A DNA stretch of 21,512 nt, from positions 1 to 21,512 of the forward strand of contig CASICT010000002.1 of assembly GCA_949373265.1 (NCBI GenBank). Reading direction: 5' to 3'. The position numbers and the translations under genes are program-made. The notes under the pieces were generated by a model. The model searched no databases. It saw nothing but the letters and a program-made list of their open reading frames with translations, and was not told the DNA's origin. Below are positions 7,496 through 14,979 of this stretch, in pieces (the first letter of the stretch is position 1; the number at the start of each line of letters is the position of its first letter). This DNA is from Candidatus Poseidoniaceae archaeon (GTDB lineage: Archaea; Thermoplasmatota; Poseidoniia; Poseidoniales; Poseidoniaceae).

Positions 7496-8707
7496 ATGGA
7501 GTATGACATATTCTTCTCAATATCACAGACTCCTGACCATAATGGATTCACTCCAAACGAGTCTGAAATGTTCTCTAATTACTACTCGCAACTCGAAGCA
7601 GCAGACCGATTAGGATTCGGAGTTGCATGGATTGCACAAGCCCATTTATCCACTAAAACTCAACAGAAAAACTCCAAACCGGTTGTGCCGCACTGGCAAG
7701 GCGAAGTTGGGCTGTGCACAGATTTCTGTCAATTGGCAATGGAGTCATTCCGTCGTACAAATCGCATTGATGTTGGCTCGGCAGTTGTGAGTATTTTAGC
7801 CAGCGGAGGACCAATCGCTCAGGCTGAGCGAATTGCGAATACCGTACAATTTCTTTCTCATATGGATTCCAATCGCAAATTACACGTTGGGTTTAGTGCG
7901 GGTAGGTTCGAGTTTATGGCGCGCCCGTATGGGATTGTACCTCGCAATGCAGTAGAAGAAGCAGCTTGGCCTGCTCTTCGCGGACAGATATTTATCGAGG
8001 CGAGCGAAATCTTCCTTAGATTAATCCGCGGTGATACTATCCATTCCAATGATATTCGTAAGACGATATTAAATCGAGGTAATTTCCGCTCCGATGAAGA
8101 TTGGGTTGCTGTTCAAAATGCAGTTGGAGGCGAACCGGTTGAGGTTGAAATCGAAAGGAGATATAACTTCGAAGAGATATCTATTGTTCCAAAAGAGTGG
8201 CCAAGAAATCAATTGGAGTTAGTCGCTGGAACTCATGACCCGAAAGCCCAAGAGTTTGTTAATCAAATAATGCCAGTAAAGGTGTTCAATCTATCAATTA
8301 CATCCCCTGAGGTAATCGATTCAACCCATCAAAGAATGAGTGAGTTTTTCCATTCTGATGGCGGTGAATGGCAACGCCGGGATATGCCAAGAACTACATT
8401 TGTATTCCTCAATTCCGAAGAAGGTTTGTCTCCACAAGAACAATCACTAGCAGCCCATGAAGAAGCACGCTTAGCATTAGGTGAGTATTGGAAGGCCCTA
8501 GAGGGAACTCTAGACCCATCGAAAGTAGAAAAGGCTGCAGACAATGCCCTAATTGGGAACTCTAGTGAAGTCGCAGCCCAAATCAAAGAGAGGTTTCATC
8601 CTGATGATCGCCTCATGTGTTGGTTTGACTTCTTCAACCACGATAGTGACCGAGTTATCCGTAACATGGAAGCATGGTGGAGTGAAGTAGTACCATTATT
8701 GGAGTGA
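7496..8707 (+). CDS. Luciferase-like flavin-dependent monooxygenase
   Basis: The 403-residue protein has the bacterial luciferase-like monooxygenase (LLM) TIM-barrel pattern. Near the N-terminus there is EAADRLGFGVAWIAQAHLS (the usual 'AE..GF..vW..EHH' strand-helix); then VGSAVVSILASGGPIAQAER; then LSHMDSNRKLHVGFSAGRFE (the usual 'lS.GRl.lG.G.G' loop that holds the flavin phosphate). Such enzymes use reduced FMN or F420 and often oxygen; the cofactor and substrate cannot be settled here. In this setting it could hydroxylate or oxidatively open a substrate feeding the ring-cleavage enzymes. It is four bases before the next gene, so co-transcribed. Its ribosome site lies inside a hairpin. Confidence 0.88.
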   Translation: MEYDIFFSISQTPDHNGFTPNESEMFSNYYSQLEAADRLGFGVAWIAQAHLSTKTQQKNSKPVVPHWQGEVGLCTDFCQLAMESFRRTNRIDVGSAVVSILASGGPIAQAERIANTVQFLSHMDSNRKLHVGFSAGRFEFMARPYGIVPRNAVEEAAWPALRGQIFIEASEIFLRLIRGDTIHSNDIRKTILNRGNFRSDEDWVAVQNAVGGEPVEVEIERRYNFEEISIVPKEWPRNQLELVAGTHDPKAQEFVNQIMPVKVFNLSITSPEVIDSTHQRMSEFFHSDGGEWQRRDMPRTTFVFLNSEEGLSPQEQSLAAHEEARLALGEYWKALEGTLDPSKVEKAADNALIGNSSEVAAQIKERFHPDDRLMCWFDFFNHDSDRVIRNMEAWWSEVVPLLE

Positions 8708-8711
8708 TGAA

Positions 8712-9827
8712 ATGGGACTAAGACACGACCCAAATTCAGCGGTAGCCCCTGGTAAACCAGGTTCTGCTATCTATCCTGATTCTCCTCTTGGTGAGGATGT
8801 TGAAGGCATACCAACCGGCAGAGATGTGGAATGGGAGCCTTTAGTTGATTATCGGAGAAATGGAGTATCCGAAACTACAATTCATGGAGCAGTTGCTTGG
8901 TGTCATGGTGATGAAGTCATACATTCCTTTGGTGGGAATGTGTTGTGTTATGGACGTTCTATGATGAAACCGTTTATGCTCAAGGCATTCACTAAGGAAT
9001 TGGAGAATCACACTTGGGAACAGAAAGCGATTGCTGTAGCTAGCCATAACGGTGATACAGAACATGTCGCAGCAGCACAATCTCTGCTTTCTGAAGCAGA
9101 GTGGCCCCTTATGCTGACTCCAGTAGACGTTCCACTAATTCAATTCGGCCGTCAAGTCAGGCGTCCTAGACGCTGGTACCATACCTGCAGTGGCGAGCAT
9201 GCTGCAATTCTTGCTGGTTGCCGCGCTAAAGGTTGGGGTAGAGCCGGCTACACGCTACCTACCCACCAAGTATTCCATGCTTACATGGAACAACTGAGGC
9301 GGTTTTTGGGTACCGATTGGAAACCACTAAGAATCGCAAAAGATGGATGTGGCCTACCTACTGTTTCGAACACAGTTGCAGAATTGGCTAAGATTTATGC
9401 AGGGCTGGTCAGGGACAAAGACGCAGATTGGATATGGGAGGCTATGTGCAAGTACCCTGATTTGGTAGGTGGCTTTAACCGCTTAGATTCAACTATCTTG
9501 AAAATTGGAAAAGGCAAAGTAATTGCAAAAGAGGGTGCTGATGGTCTACTAGGCATGGCGATTGAACATCCAGATTATCCTAAGGGATTAGGTGTGGTTG
9601 TTAAGATTGCACACGGTTGGAATTCTCAGGCAACATGGTATGTTGCACGTGCAATTTTGGGATGTTTGGGAATTGAATTAAGAAATCCATATCCTCTACA
9701 TAGACAGAAGGCATTCATAGTTTCTGGAATCGTGCCAAGCCATCTGCATGATATTCTCAAAACAATTCCTACATGGGACGAATGGGACCCAGACCAAGAT
9801 CGCTGGCACTATGAGGTGGATGCATGA
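8712..9827 (+). CDS. Asparaginase II family (ReAV-like) amidohydrolase homologue
   Basis: This 371-residue protein belongs to the asparaginase II family (Rhizobium etli type, unrelated to the classical E. coli enzymes). Seen are the Ser-x-x-Lys motif in GRSMMKP (Ser83, Lys86), ASHNGDTEH (111-118), TCSGEHA (Cys159, Glu162, His163) and DGCGLPT (Cys213). In the R. etli enzyme the two Ser-Lys pairs and a Cys-Lys-Cys zinc site are reported; here the Lys of the usual CSGKH motif is Glu162, so metal binding or substrate may differ. The family hydrolyses asparagine-like amides; the substrate here is unknown. The start ATG has a ggag site at 8701-8704, and the TGA overlaps the ATG of the dehydrogenase gene (ATGA). 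Confidence 0.87.
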   Translation: MGLRHDPNSAVAPGKPGSAIYPDSPLGEDVEGIPTGRDVEWEPLVDYRRNGVSETTIHGAVAWCHGDEVIHSFGGNVLCYGRSMMKPFMLKAFTKELENHTWEQKAIAVASHNGDTEHVAAAQSLLSEAEWPLMLTPVDVPLIQFGRQVRRPRRWYHTCSGEHAAILAGCRAKGWGRAGYTLPTHQVFHAYMEQLRRFLGTDWKPLRIAKDGCGLPTVSNTVAELAKIYAGLVRDKDADWIWEAMCKYPDLVGGFNRLDSTILKIGKGKVIAKEGADGLLGMAIEHPDYPKGLGVVVKIAHGWNSQATWYVARAILGCLGIELRNPYPLHRQKAFIVSGIVPSHLHDILKTIPTWDEWDPDQDRWHYEVDA

Positions 9828-11203
9828 TTCAGGTGGAAAACCTAGTCGGTGGAAATTTTGTAGTTACAGCTGAATGTTTTGACGATATATCCCCTATGGA
9901 TGGTTCGGTCATAGCACAGATTCCAAGAACCGAATCTATCGAAGATGCAGTCATAGCAGCGTCTTCAGCCCAACCTGCTTGGGGCGCTCTAAGTCTAGTT
10001 CAAAGATGTGATTGGCTTGATAAAATCGCAGATTCTCTTGAATACCAAATTGAAGAGTTAGCACGATTAGAATCATTGGATACCGGTAAGCCTCATGATG
10101 TCGCTCTAAATGTAGATGCTAATCGTTCTGTAAACAACTTCAGGTTTTTTGCAGATTTCGGGCGTTCAATGAAAGAAGAAACATTTGAAATGAAAGATGC
10201 AACCAATTACGTAATGAGGAAACCAATCGGTATAGTTGGAGTAATATCACCTTGGAATTTACCACTTTACCTCCTATCTTGGAAAATAGCCCCCGCTCTT
10301 CTTATGGGTAATTCCATAATTGCAAAACCAAGCGAAATAACTCCGCTAACAGCTCACTTTCTTGGTAAGGTCTGCACTGAAATTGGTTTACCAGCGGGCG
10401 TTCTCAATATTGTCCATGGTTATGGTCCAGAAGTAGGACAAGCGATTGTTGAGCATCCAGATATCAAAGCAATCTCATTTACGGGCGGTACTGCAACCGG
10501 AAAAATAGTTGCAGCAACCGCTGCACCCATGTTCAAGAAGTTGAGTTTAGAACTAGGCGGCAAGAATGCTTCAATCGTTATGGATGATGCCGATTTGGAA
10601 ATTACAGTTCCAGGTGTACTAAGAGCGTCATTCCTAAATTCGGGCCAAATTTGTTTGTGTGGCTCTAGAGTTTTAGTACATTCAACAATTTATGATGAGT
10701 TCATGTCAAAATATCTCGAGATGTTGAAAAGTTTCGAAATAGGACCGGTAATCAGTGAAGCGCATCGAGACAAAGTAATGTCATACATTCTATTGGCCCA
10801 AGAAGAAGGTGGCGAAATCCTTGCAGGCGGAGGGATTCCCGATAAGCCTGGAGCATGGATTGAACCTACAGTTGTAGCCGGGCTCTCTCACAAATCTAGA
10901 ACAGCAACAGAGGAAATTTTTGGACCAGTGGTAACTATTCACAAATTTGATTCAGCCGATGAGGCGATTGAAATGGCTAACGCTACTCAATATGGCTTGG
11001 CTGGAAGTGTTTGGTCTCAAAATAAAGGTCGCCAAATTGCTGAAAAAATAGATTCAGGAATGGTCTGGGTAAATACCTGGTTGCACCGTGACTTACGAGT
11101 TCCCTTCGGTGGCGTCAAAGATAGCGGAGTTGGAAGAGAAGGTGGAATGTGGTCCGTCGGTTTCTTCAGTGAAGCGGTCAATATTTGCGTTATGGAAGAT
11201 TGA
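9824..11203 (+). CDS. amnC: 2-aminomuconate/2-hydroxymuconate semialdehyde dehydrogenase-type ALDH
   Basis: This NAD-dependent aldehyde dehydrogenase has the full catalytic set: ISPWNLPLYL (Asn145), LELGGKNAS (Glu243), NSGQICLCG (nucleophile Cys277) and EEIFGPVV (Glu364). The C-terminus VNTWLHRDLRVPFGGVKDSG is the hallmark of the ALDH8/AmnC/NbaE group that oxidises 2-aminomuconate or 2-hydroxymuconate semialdehyde; Arg422/Arg425 there are candidates for the arginine that binds the carboxylate. At 459 residues it is shorter than the usual 480-500: between FMSKYLEMLKSFE and IGPVISEAH the stretch corresponding to the common 'GDPLDP' loop is missing, about 13 residues. The order, next to a RidA-type deaminase and an aminophenol-type dioxygenase, supports 2-aminomuconate semialdehyde as substrate. 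It overlaps the preceding gene by four bases. Confidence 0.87.
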   Translation: MIQVENLVGGNFVVTAECFDDISPMDGSVIAQIPRTESIEDAVIAASSAQPAWGALSLVQRCDWLDKIADSLEYQIEELARLESLDTGKPHDVALNVDANRSVNNFRFFADFGRSMKEETFEMKDATNYVMRKPIGIVGVISPWNLPLYLLSWKIAPALLMGNSIIAKPSEITPLTAHFLGKVCTEIGLPAGVLNIVHGYGPEVGQAIVEHPDIKAISFTGGTATGKIVAATAAPMFKKLSLELGGKNASIVMDDADLEITVPGVLRASFLNSGQICLCGSRVLVHSTIYDEFMSKYLEMLKSFEIGPVISEAHRDKVMSYILLAQEEGGEILAGGGIPDKPGAWIEPTVVAGLSHKSRTATEEIFGPVVTIHKFDSADEAIEMANATQYGLAGSVWSQNKGRQIAEKIDSGMVWVNTWLHRDLRVPFGGVKDSGVGREGGMWSVGFFSEAVNICVMED

Positions 11204-11228
11204 AGACTGAGCACCCGTTCGCACAACT

Positions 11229-11233
11229 GGAGG
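11229..11233 (+). promoter_or_regulatory. Consensus ribosome binding site for panB
   Basis: A perfect ggagg lies 7 bases before the panB ATG at 11241, in the 37-base gap after the dehydrogenase. It fixes the panB start and shows that this organism uses Shine-Dalgarno-led starts inside operons. Confidence 0.8.
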
Positions 11234-11240
11234 CAAGAAC

Positions 11241-12056
11241 ATGTCAATACATGGAAACGCTCGCAAAGTGACAACCCATACGCTTCAAGAGATGAAGCGA
11301 GCAGGTGAAAAAATCACAATGCTTACCGCATATGATTACAGCCTTGCTAAACTCGTTGATAGAGGCGGAGTTGACGTAATACTAGTCGGTGATTCGGCAT
11401 CAAATGTTATGGCTGGCAGAGATACTACTGTCCCTATGAGTTTAGATCATATGATTTATCATGCACAATGTGTTGAAAGAGCTGTTGACCGCGCTCTAAT
11501 TGTAGTGGATATGCCATTTGGAACTTACCAAGGTAATTCTGCAATTGCTCTTGAAAGTGCGATTAGAATTATGAAAGAATCTGGCGGGCATGCTGTAAAA
11601 CTCGAAGGCGGTTCAGAAATCGTCGAAAGTGTTCAACGAATTCTTACTGCTGGAATTCCAGTTATGGGCCACCTCGGATTAACTCCGCAATCAATTTACA
11701 AATTTGGAACTTACACTGTACGAGCTAAAGAAGAAGAAGAAGCGGAGAAATTAATTTCAGATGCTAAACTATTGGAAGAATCAGGATGCTTTGCGATAGT
11801 ATTCGAAAAAATACCGGCTCATCTCGCAAAACAGGTCAGTGAATCTATTTCTATTCCGACTATTGGAATAGGCGCTGGACAAAATTGTGATGGCCAAGTT
11901 CTTGTTTTACATGATATGCTCGGAATTACGACTGATTTCAGCCCAAGATTCCTTCGAAGATATCTGGACTTAGGTTCACAAATCACTGGTGCTGTAGAAC
12001 AATATTGTGAAGATGTTCGTAGTGGTGATTTCCCTAACGAGGATGAATCCTACTGA
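11241..12056 (+). CDS. panB: 3-methyl-2-oxobutanoate hydroxymethyltransferase (ketopantoate synthase)
   Basis: PanB transfers a hydroxymethyl group from methylene-tetrahydrofolate to 2-oxoisovalerate, the first committed step to pantothenate and CoA. The 271 residues match the family throughout: [31 protein letters not shown] (metal ligand Asp51), VVDMPFGTY (Asp90), VKLEGG (Lys120, Glu122), [10 protein letters not shown] (His144), FEKIP (Glu189) and IGIGAG. It is full length with no missing residue. It is the last gene of the plus-strand run and ends 7 bases inside the tail of the convergent membrane-protein gene. A link to the catabolic genes next door is not required; 2-oxoacid and CoA demand is a possible connection (inference). 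Confidence 0.96.
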   Translation: MSIHGNARKVTTHTLQEMKRAGEKITMLTAYDYSLAKLVDRGGVDVILVGDSASNVMAGRDTTVPMSLDHMIYHAQCVERAVDRALIVVDMPFGTYQGNSAIALESAIRIMKESGGHAVKLEGGSEIVESVQRILTAGIPVMGHLGLTPQSIYKFGTYTVRAKEEEEAEKLISDAKLLEESGCFAIVFEKIPAHLAKQVSESISIPTIGIGAGQNCDGQVLVLHDMLGITTDFSPRFLRRYLDLGSQITGAVEQYCEDVRSGDFPNEDESY

Positions 12057-12529
12057 AACAAACCAGAATATAGCATCGCACCTGGCACTATGCTAAATGC
12101 GATTCCAAACCCGTGCCAGATTCCATATCTAAACGGTGGGTGTTCAGATTTCGACCACGATGCTGATTGCCAAATCCATATGAGTAAGGGAATTGCGACA
12201 TTGAAATAATTAGAGCCTAATGCCCAAATACCTGCCATTGGCAAACAGACTATACCTACTCCAATAGCGTGTTCCCATATGGTTCCTGCTTTGGTTAATA
12301 TTGCAAGAACTGGGGCGGAAATAGTTGCTAGTAATAGGGCTAGAATCATAGGTGGGAATCTATGGTATTCCAAGGTAGAGGCACATATCGAAACTAATAA
12401 TATCGCTAATACCGATGGTAACAATACATGGCGGAATTTGAGGTCAATTCTTTTCGTATTAACTTCAATAGAAGGAGATGTGTTTACCTCTTTCTGCTCT
12501 ATGCCATCCGGCTCTTTCATCTCCCCCAT
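12050..12529 (-). CDS. Small polytopic membrane protein of unknown function
   Basis: From ATG at 12529 this is a 159-residue protein; an upstream in-frame ATG at 12586 would give 178 residues but would overlap the start codon of the divergent dioxygenase gene. A charged, acidic N-terminal stretch is followed by about five hydrophobic segments (in 178-residue numbering near 53-72, 79-97, 106-125, 129-143 and 154-176), with [15 protein letters not shown] and [13 protein letters not shown] as clear examples. I recognise no family. It ends tail-to-tail with panB and is divergent from the dioxygenase genes. Membership in the pathway, for example as a transporter component, cannot be shown. Confidence 0.65.
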   Translation of the reverse strand: MGEMKEPDGIEQKEVNTSPSIEVNTKRIDLKFRHVLLPSVLAILLVSICASTLEYHRFPPMILALLLATISAPVLAILTKAGTIWEHAIGVGIVCLPMAGIWALGSNYFNVAIPLLIWIWQSASWSKSEHPPFRYGIWHGFGIAFSIVPGAMLYSGLFQ

Positions 12530-12584
12530 GTTTTGGCCCAAGCGCCGCCGATGAATAGAAGGTGCGGAACCTCTTGGTCGATTC

Positions 12585-13481
12585 ATGGCGAAGGGCAGTA
12601 TTGTTGCGGGTTGCCTTGCCCCGCATCCTCCACACCTTGTTTATGCCGAAAACCCTGAACAAAACGAACCGGTTTCGGAGGGTGGATGGGAACAATTACG
12701 ATGGGGATATGAGCGCCTTAGAGAGTCTCTAAAAGACGTAGACTACGACGTAATAGTTGTTCTATCACCACACTGGCAAACATACGTGGGAACTCATTTT
12801 ATTGGAGTAGAAAAATGTGTTTCAAAAAGTGTGGATCCTGTTTTCCCTAATCTGTTCAGATTCAATTATGATTTGACAATTGATGTAGAACTTGCTCGTG
12901 CAATTCACGACCAGGCTAAATCAGAGGGAATGTCGGTCAAAATGATGGAAAACCCAGATTTCAGGGTTGATTATGGTACAATTGTTTCTTGTCAAATGGT
13001 AAGGCCTGAATGGGACAAACCTATCGTTTCAATTTCATCAAACAGAAGTCTGTCCTACTATTCGGTAGAAGTAATGCAAGAAATGATGATGGAACTTGGA
13101 CGTTCAACTGCAAAAGCAATTGAAGCAAGTGGTAAGAAATGTTTGCTATTGGCAAGCAATTCTCTCTCGCATCGCCATTTCGTTACAGAAACTAATCCAC
13201 CCGAAGACATGAGTAAAGAGCATATTGCTAGCCATGCCATGCATCTTTGGGATATGCGCATAATAGAAATGATGCGACAAGGTAAATCTCAGCAGATAAT
13301 CGATGAGATGCCTGAGTTTTGTGAACAAGCAATCGCAGAATCCGATGGAGGGGCGTTAACTTGGCTACTCTCAGCCTTAGATGTTCCAAAGCAACCTGCT
13401 ACTTTGCATGGATATGGAACCATTATTGGAACTGGCAATGCGATAATGGAATGGCCATGTCACTCTTGGGGGGACGAATGA
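12585..13481 (+). CDS. amnB: Class III extradiol dioxygenase, catalytic subunit (2-aminophenol 1,6-dioxygenase beta-like)
   Basis: This 298-residue LigB-superfamily protein resembles the beta subunit of 2-aminophenol 1,6-dioxygenase, which opens the ring of 2-aminophenol with O2 and Fe(II) to give 2-aminomuconate semialdehyde. Conserved stretches are LAPHPPHLVYAENPEQNEP, SPHW, SVDPVFPNLFRFNYDL, NPDFRVDYGTI, ASNSLSHRHF, PPEDMSKEH, WDMR and GYGTIIGTGNA. The iron ligands His14, His63 and Glu252 and the catalytic residues His196 and Tyr130 are all present, each one position after the numbers I recall for the Comamonas enzyme (13, 62, 251, 195, 129). The start at 12585 has no good ribosome site. 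It overlaps the next gene by ATGA, the same beta-then-alpha order as bacterial amnBA. Related substrates such as substituted aminophenols are equally possible. Confidence 0.88.
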   Translation: MAKGSIVAGCLAPHPPHLVYAENPEQNEPVSEGGWEQLRWGYERLRESLKDVDYDVIVVLSPHWQTYVGTHFIGVEKCVSKSVDPVFPNLFRFNYDLTIDVELARAIHDQAKSEGMSVKMMENPDFRVDYGTIVSCQMVRPEWDKPIVSISSNRSLSYYSVEVMQEMMMELGRSTAKAIEASGKKCLLLASNSLSHRHFVTETNPPEDMSKEHIASHAMHLWDMRIIEMMRQGKSQQIIDEMPEFCEQAIAESDGGALTWLLSALDVPKQPATLHGYGTIIGTGNAIMEWPCHSWGDE

Positions 13482-14869
13482 TGAGTGGAGAGATAATCAA
13501 ATCGTTGATCGTTCCAGCACACCCTCACCCTGTTCTATGCCCTGAGAAAAATGAGGGATGGCAGCGTATCCGAGATGCCTACGACGAAGCAAGGCGTCAG
13601 ATAGAAGAGAGTGATGCAGACCTAATCATCGTTTATTCAACACTTTGGCCTAGTGTTATCGGTCACCAAATACAAGCAGACCCTAATCCGAAATGGGTTA
13701 TGGTCGATGCAGATTTCCATGATTTGGGCAGTATCCACTACTCACTACGAATAGATTCGGAATTTGCTCATGCATGGAACGAGGCAAATATTGCAAGAGG
13801 ATTGGAATCTCGTACAGTAGCATATGATGGTTTTCCAGTTGACGTAGGTTCTGTGGTTGCACTTGAACTTCTAAATCCTAACAACAGAATACCTGCTGTA
13901 ATTTGTTCAACAAATGTCTATTCTAATCGTGCTGAAACGACAGTTCTCGCTAAAGCATGTCAAGATGTGATTAAGGCACAAGGGAAGAAAGTAGTTGCAG
14001 TATCTGTAATGTCCCTTTCTAATCGGATGTTTACCGAAGCGATTGAACCACATGAGGATAGAATCCATTCGCTAAAAGACGATGAATGGAATCAGAAGAT
14101 ACTCGAGTTCCTTTCTGAAGGGCGATTGGAAGATATCGGACAACTAAGTAGAACGATTCATGACCAAATACGTGTTAAAAAAGTGGTAACTTTCAAACCG
14201 ATGTGGTGGTTATCTGCTATGAATGATAATCGAAATGATCTGACAGGGAAGGTATTGGCGTACGAGGCAATACATGGTGCTGGCGCTGCAGTAGTGGTTC
14301 TAGACCCCGAATCTAATGGAACAGGTGACAAAGAGTATGATGAGGATGATGTCGACTTCTACGGTGGAGATAGGGATGTTCTTGATTCCTCCTCTGAGGA
14401 TGAATCCCCAACTTCAAAAAATACAGGTCCAGCATTGCATGACCCGGTTGAAGGTAAAAATACAGTTAATTCCAATAAGGCTCCAAAGCCAGTAGGTGCG
14501 TACCCTCATGCTAGAAGAGAAGGGGACTTACTCTATCTTTCTGGAGTCGGGCCTAGGCAACCTGGTGACAATTCAATACCGGGCGGTCCAATAAAGGACT
14601 CAGCAGGTAACCCTCTCAATTATGATATCAAAGCTCAAACAAAAGCAGTTGTCGATAACATTTCAAGAATCCTAGAAGAGGCAGGCTCATCACTTGACAA
14701 AGTCATCGATGTCACCTCATTCCTCATAGACATGGATAGGGACTTTTCAGGCTATAATGAAGTCTGGGCACAGACACTGGGCAAAGTAGGTCCTACCAGA
14801 ACAACTCTTGCAATTCGTGCACTACCTACCCCTATTGCGGTTGAGATGAAGGTTATCGCTAAAATTTAA
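13478..14869 (+). CDS. amnA: Fusion: dioxygenase alpha-like subunit plus RidA-type 2-aminomuconate deaminase domain
   Basis: The 463-residue protein has two parts joined by an acidic linker. Residues 1-275 are a LigB-like domain resembling the non-catalytic alpha subunit of 2-aminophenol 1,6-dioxygenase (TVAYDGFPVDVG, EAIEPHEDRIHSLKDDEWN); the second iron-ligand motif SPHW of the beta subunit is STLW here, so it should not bind catalytic iron. Residues about 276-325 are a low-complexity acidic linker (DEDDVDFYGGDRD). Residues about 326-463 are a complete RidA/YjgF domain (VGAYPHARREGDLLYLSGVG, AQTKAVVDNISRILEEAGSS, GPTRTTLAIRALPTPIAVE) like the 2-aminomuconate deaminases AmnD/NbaF. In bacteria these are separate genes. 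ATG at 13478 overlaps the amnB stop and follows a G-rich site; an in-frame ATG at 13361 inside amnB adds 39 unrelated residues. Confidence 0.88.
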   Translation: MMSGEIIKSLIVPAHPHPVLCPEKNEGWQRIRDAYDEARRQIEESDADLIIVYSTLWPSVIGHQIQADPNPKWVMVDADFHDLGSIHYSLRIDSEFAHAWNEANIARGLESRTVAYDGFPVDVGSVVALELLNPNNRIPAVICSTNVYSNRAETTVLAKACQDVIKAQGKKVVAVSVMSLSNRMFTEAIEPHEDRIHSLKDDEWNQKILEFLSEGRLEDIGQLSRTIHDQIRVKKVVTFKPMWWLSAMNDNRNDLTGKVLAYEAIHGAGAAVVVLDPESNGTGDKEYDEDDVDFYGGDRDVLDSSSEDESPTSKNTGPALHDPVEGKNTVNSNKAPKPVGAYPHARREGDLLYLSGVGPRQPGDNSIPGGPIKDSAGNPLNYDIKAQTKAVVDNISRILEEAGSSLDKVIDVTSFLIDMDRDFSGYNEVWAQTLGKVGPTRTTLAIRALPTPIAVEMKVIAKI

Positions 14870-14873
14870 CTTC

Positions 14874-14890
14874 CGGAATCCGGGGTTTTA
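14874..14890 (+). terminator. Possible weak terminator after the dioxygenase genes
   Basis: A short inverted repeat ccgg-aat-ccgg just after the stop of the fusion gene is followed by gg and tttt. The stem is only 4 bp (two more G-T pairs possible), so this is weak. It opens the 110-base gap (14870-14979) before the permease, the longest gene-free stretch here; apart from this and the permease ribosome site I see only a tRNA-like fragment that I rejected. Confidence 0.3.
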
Positions 14891-14965
14891 CGGTCTCAAT
14901 AGGTGACAAACAATAACTACTCTTGGCTCTTGTTCCGGTTTAGTGGTAAGATACCTGTCGCGATG

Positions 14966-14974
14966 CGGAAGTGA
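14966..14974 (+). promoter_or_regulatory. Strong ribosome binding site deciding the permease start
   Basis: The sequence ggaagtgat (with gcggaagtgattttt around it) differs by one base from the full anti-16S consensus ggaggtgat and lies 5 bases before ATG 14980. The in-frame GTG at 14971 lies inside this site, so it is not the start. Confidence 0.6.
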
Positions 14975-14979
14975 TTTTT

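Noticed and set aside
12279..12658. Plus-strand frames across the small membrane-protein gene
   Set aside because: They have no recognisable features and lie opposite a protein with clear membrane segments; they also run into the amnB start in another frame.
13361..13477. ATG at 13361 as the start of the fusion gene
   Set aside because: The extra 39 residues overlap amnB and resemble nothing in the family; the ATGA overlap at 13478 is the normal arrangement.
5079..14869. Mobile island or defence system
   Set aside because: No integrase, transposase, terminal repeats, nuclease or toxin-like genes were found; base composition and gene style match the flanking metK, aspS and panB genes.
14926..14966. 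tRNA-like fragment (tttagtggtaagatacc and cctgtcgcg, like the D-arm and anticodon of tRNA-Asp)
   Set aside because: The anticodon stem does not pair and no T-arm or acceptor 3' half follows before the permease start; at most a remnant.
14971..14973. GTG at 14971 as permease start
   Set aside because: It lies inside the strong ribosome site for the ATG at 14980.
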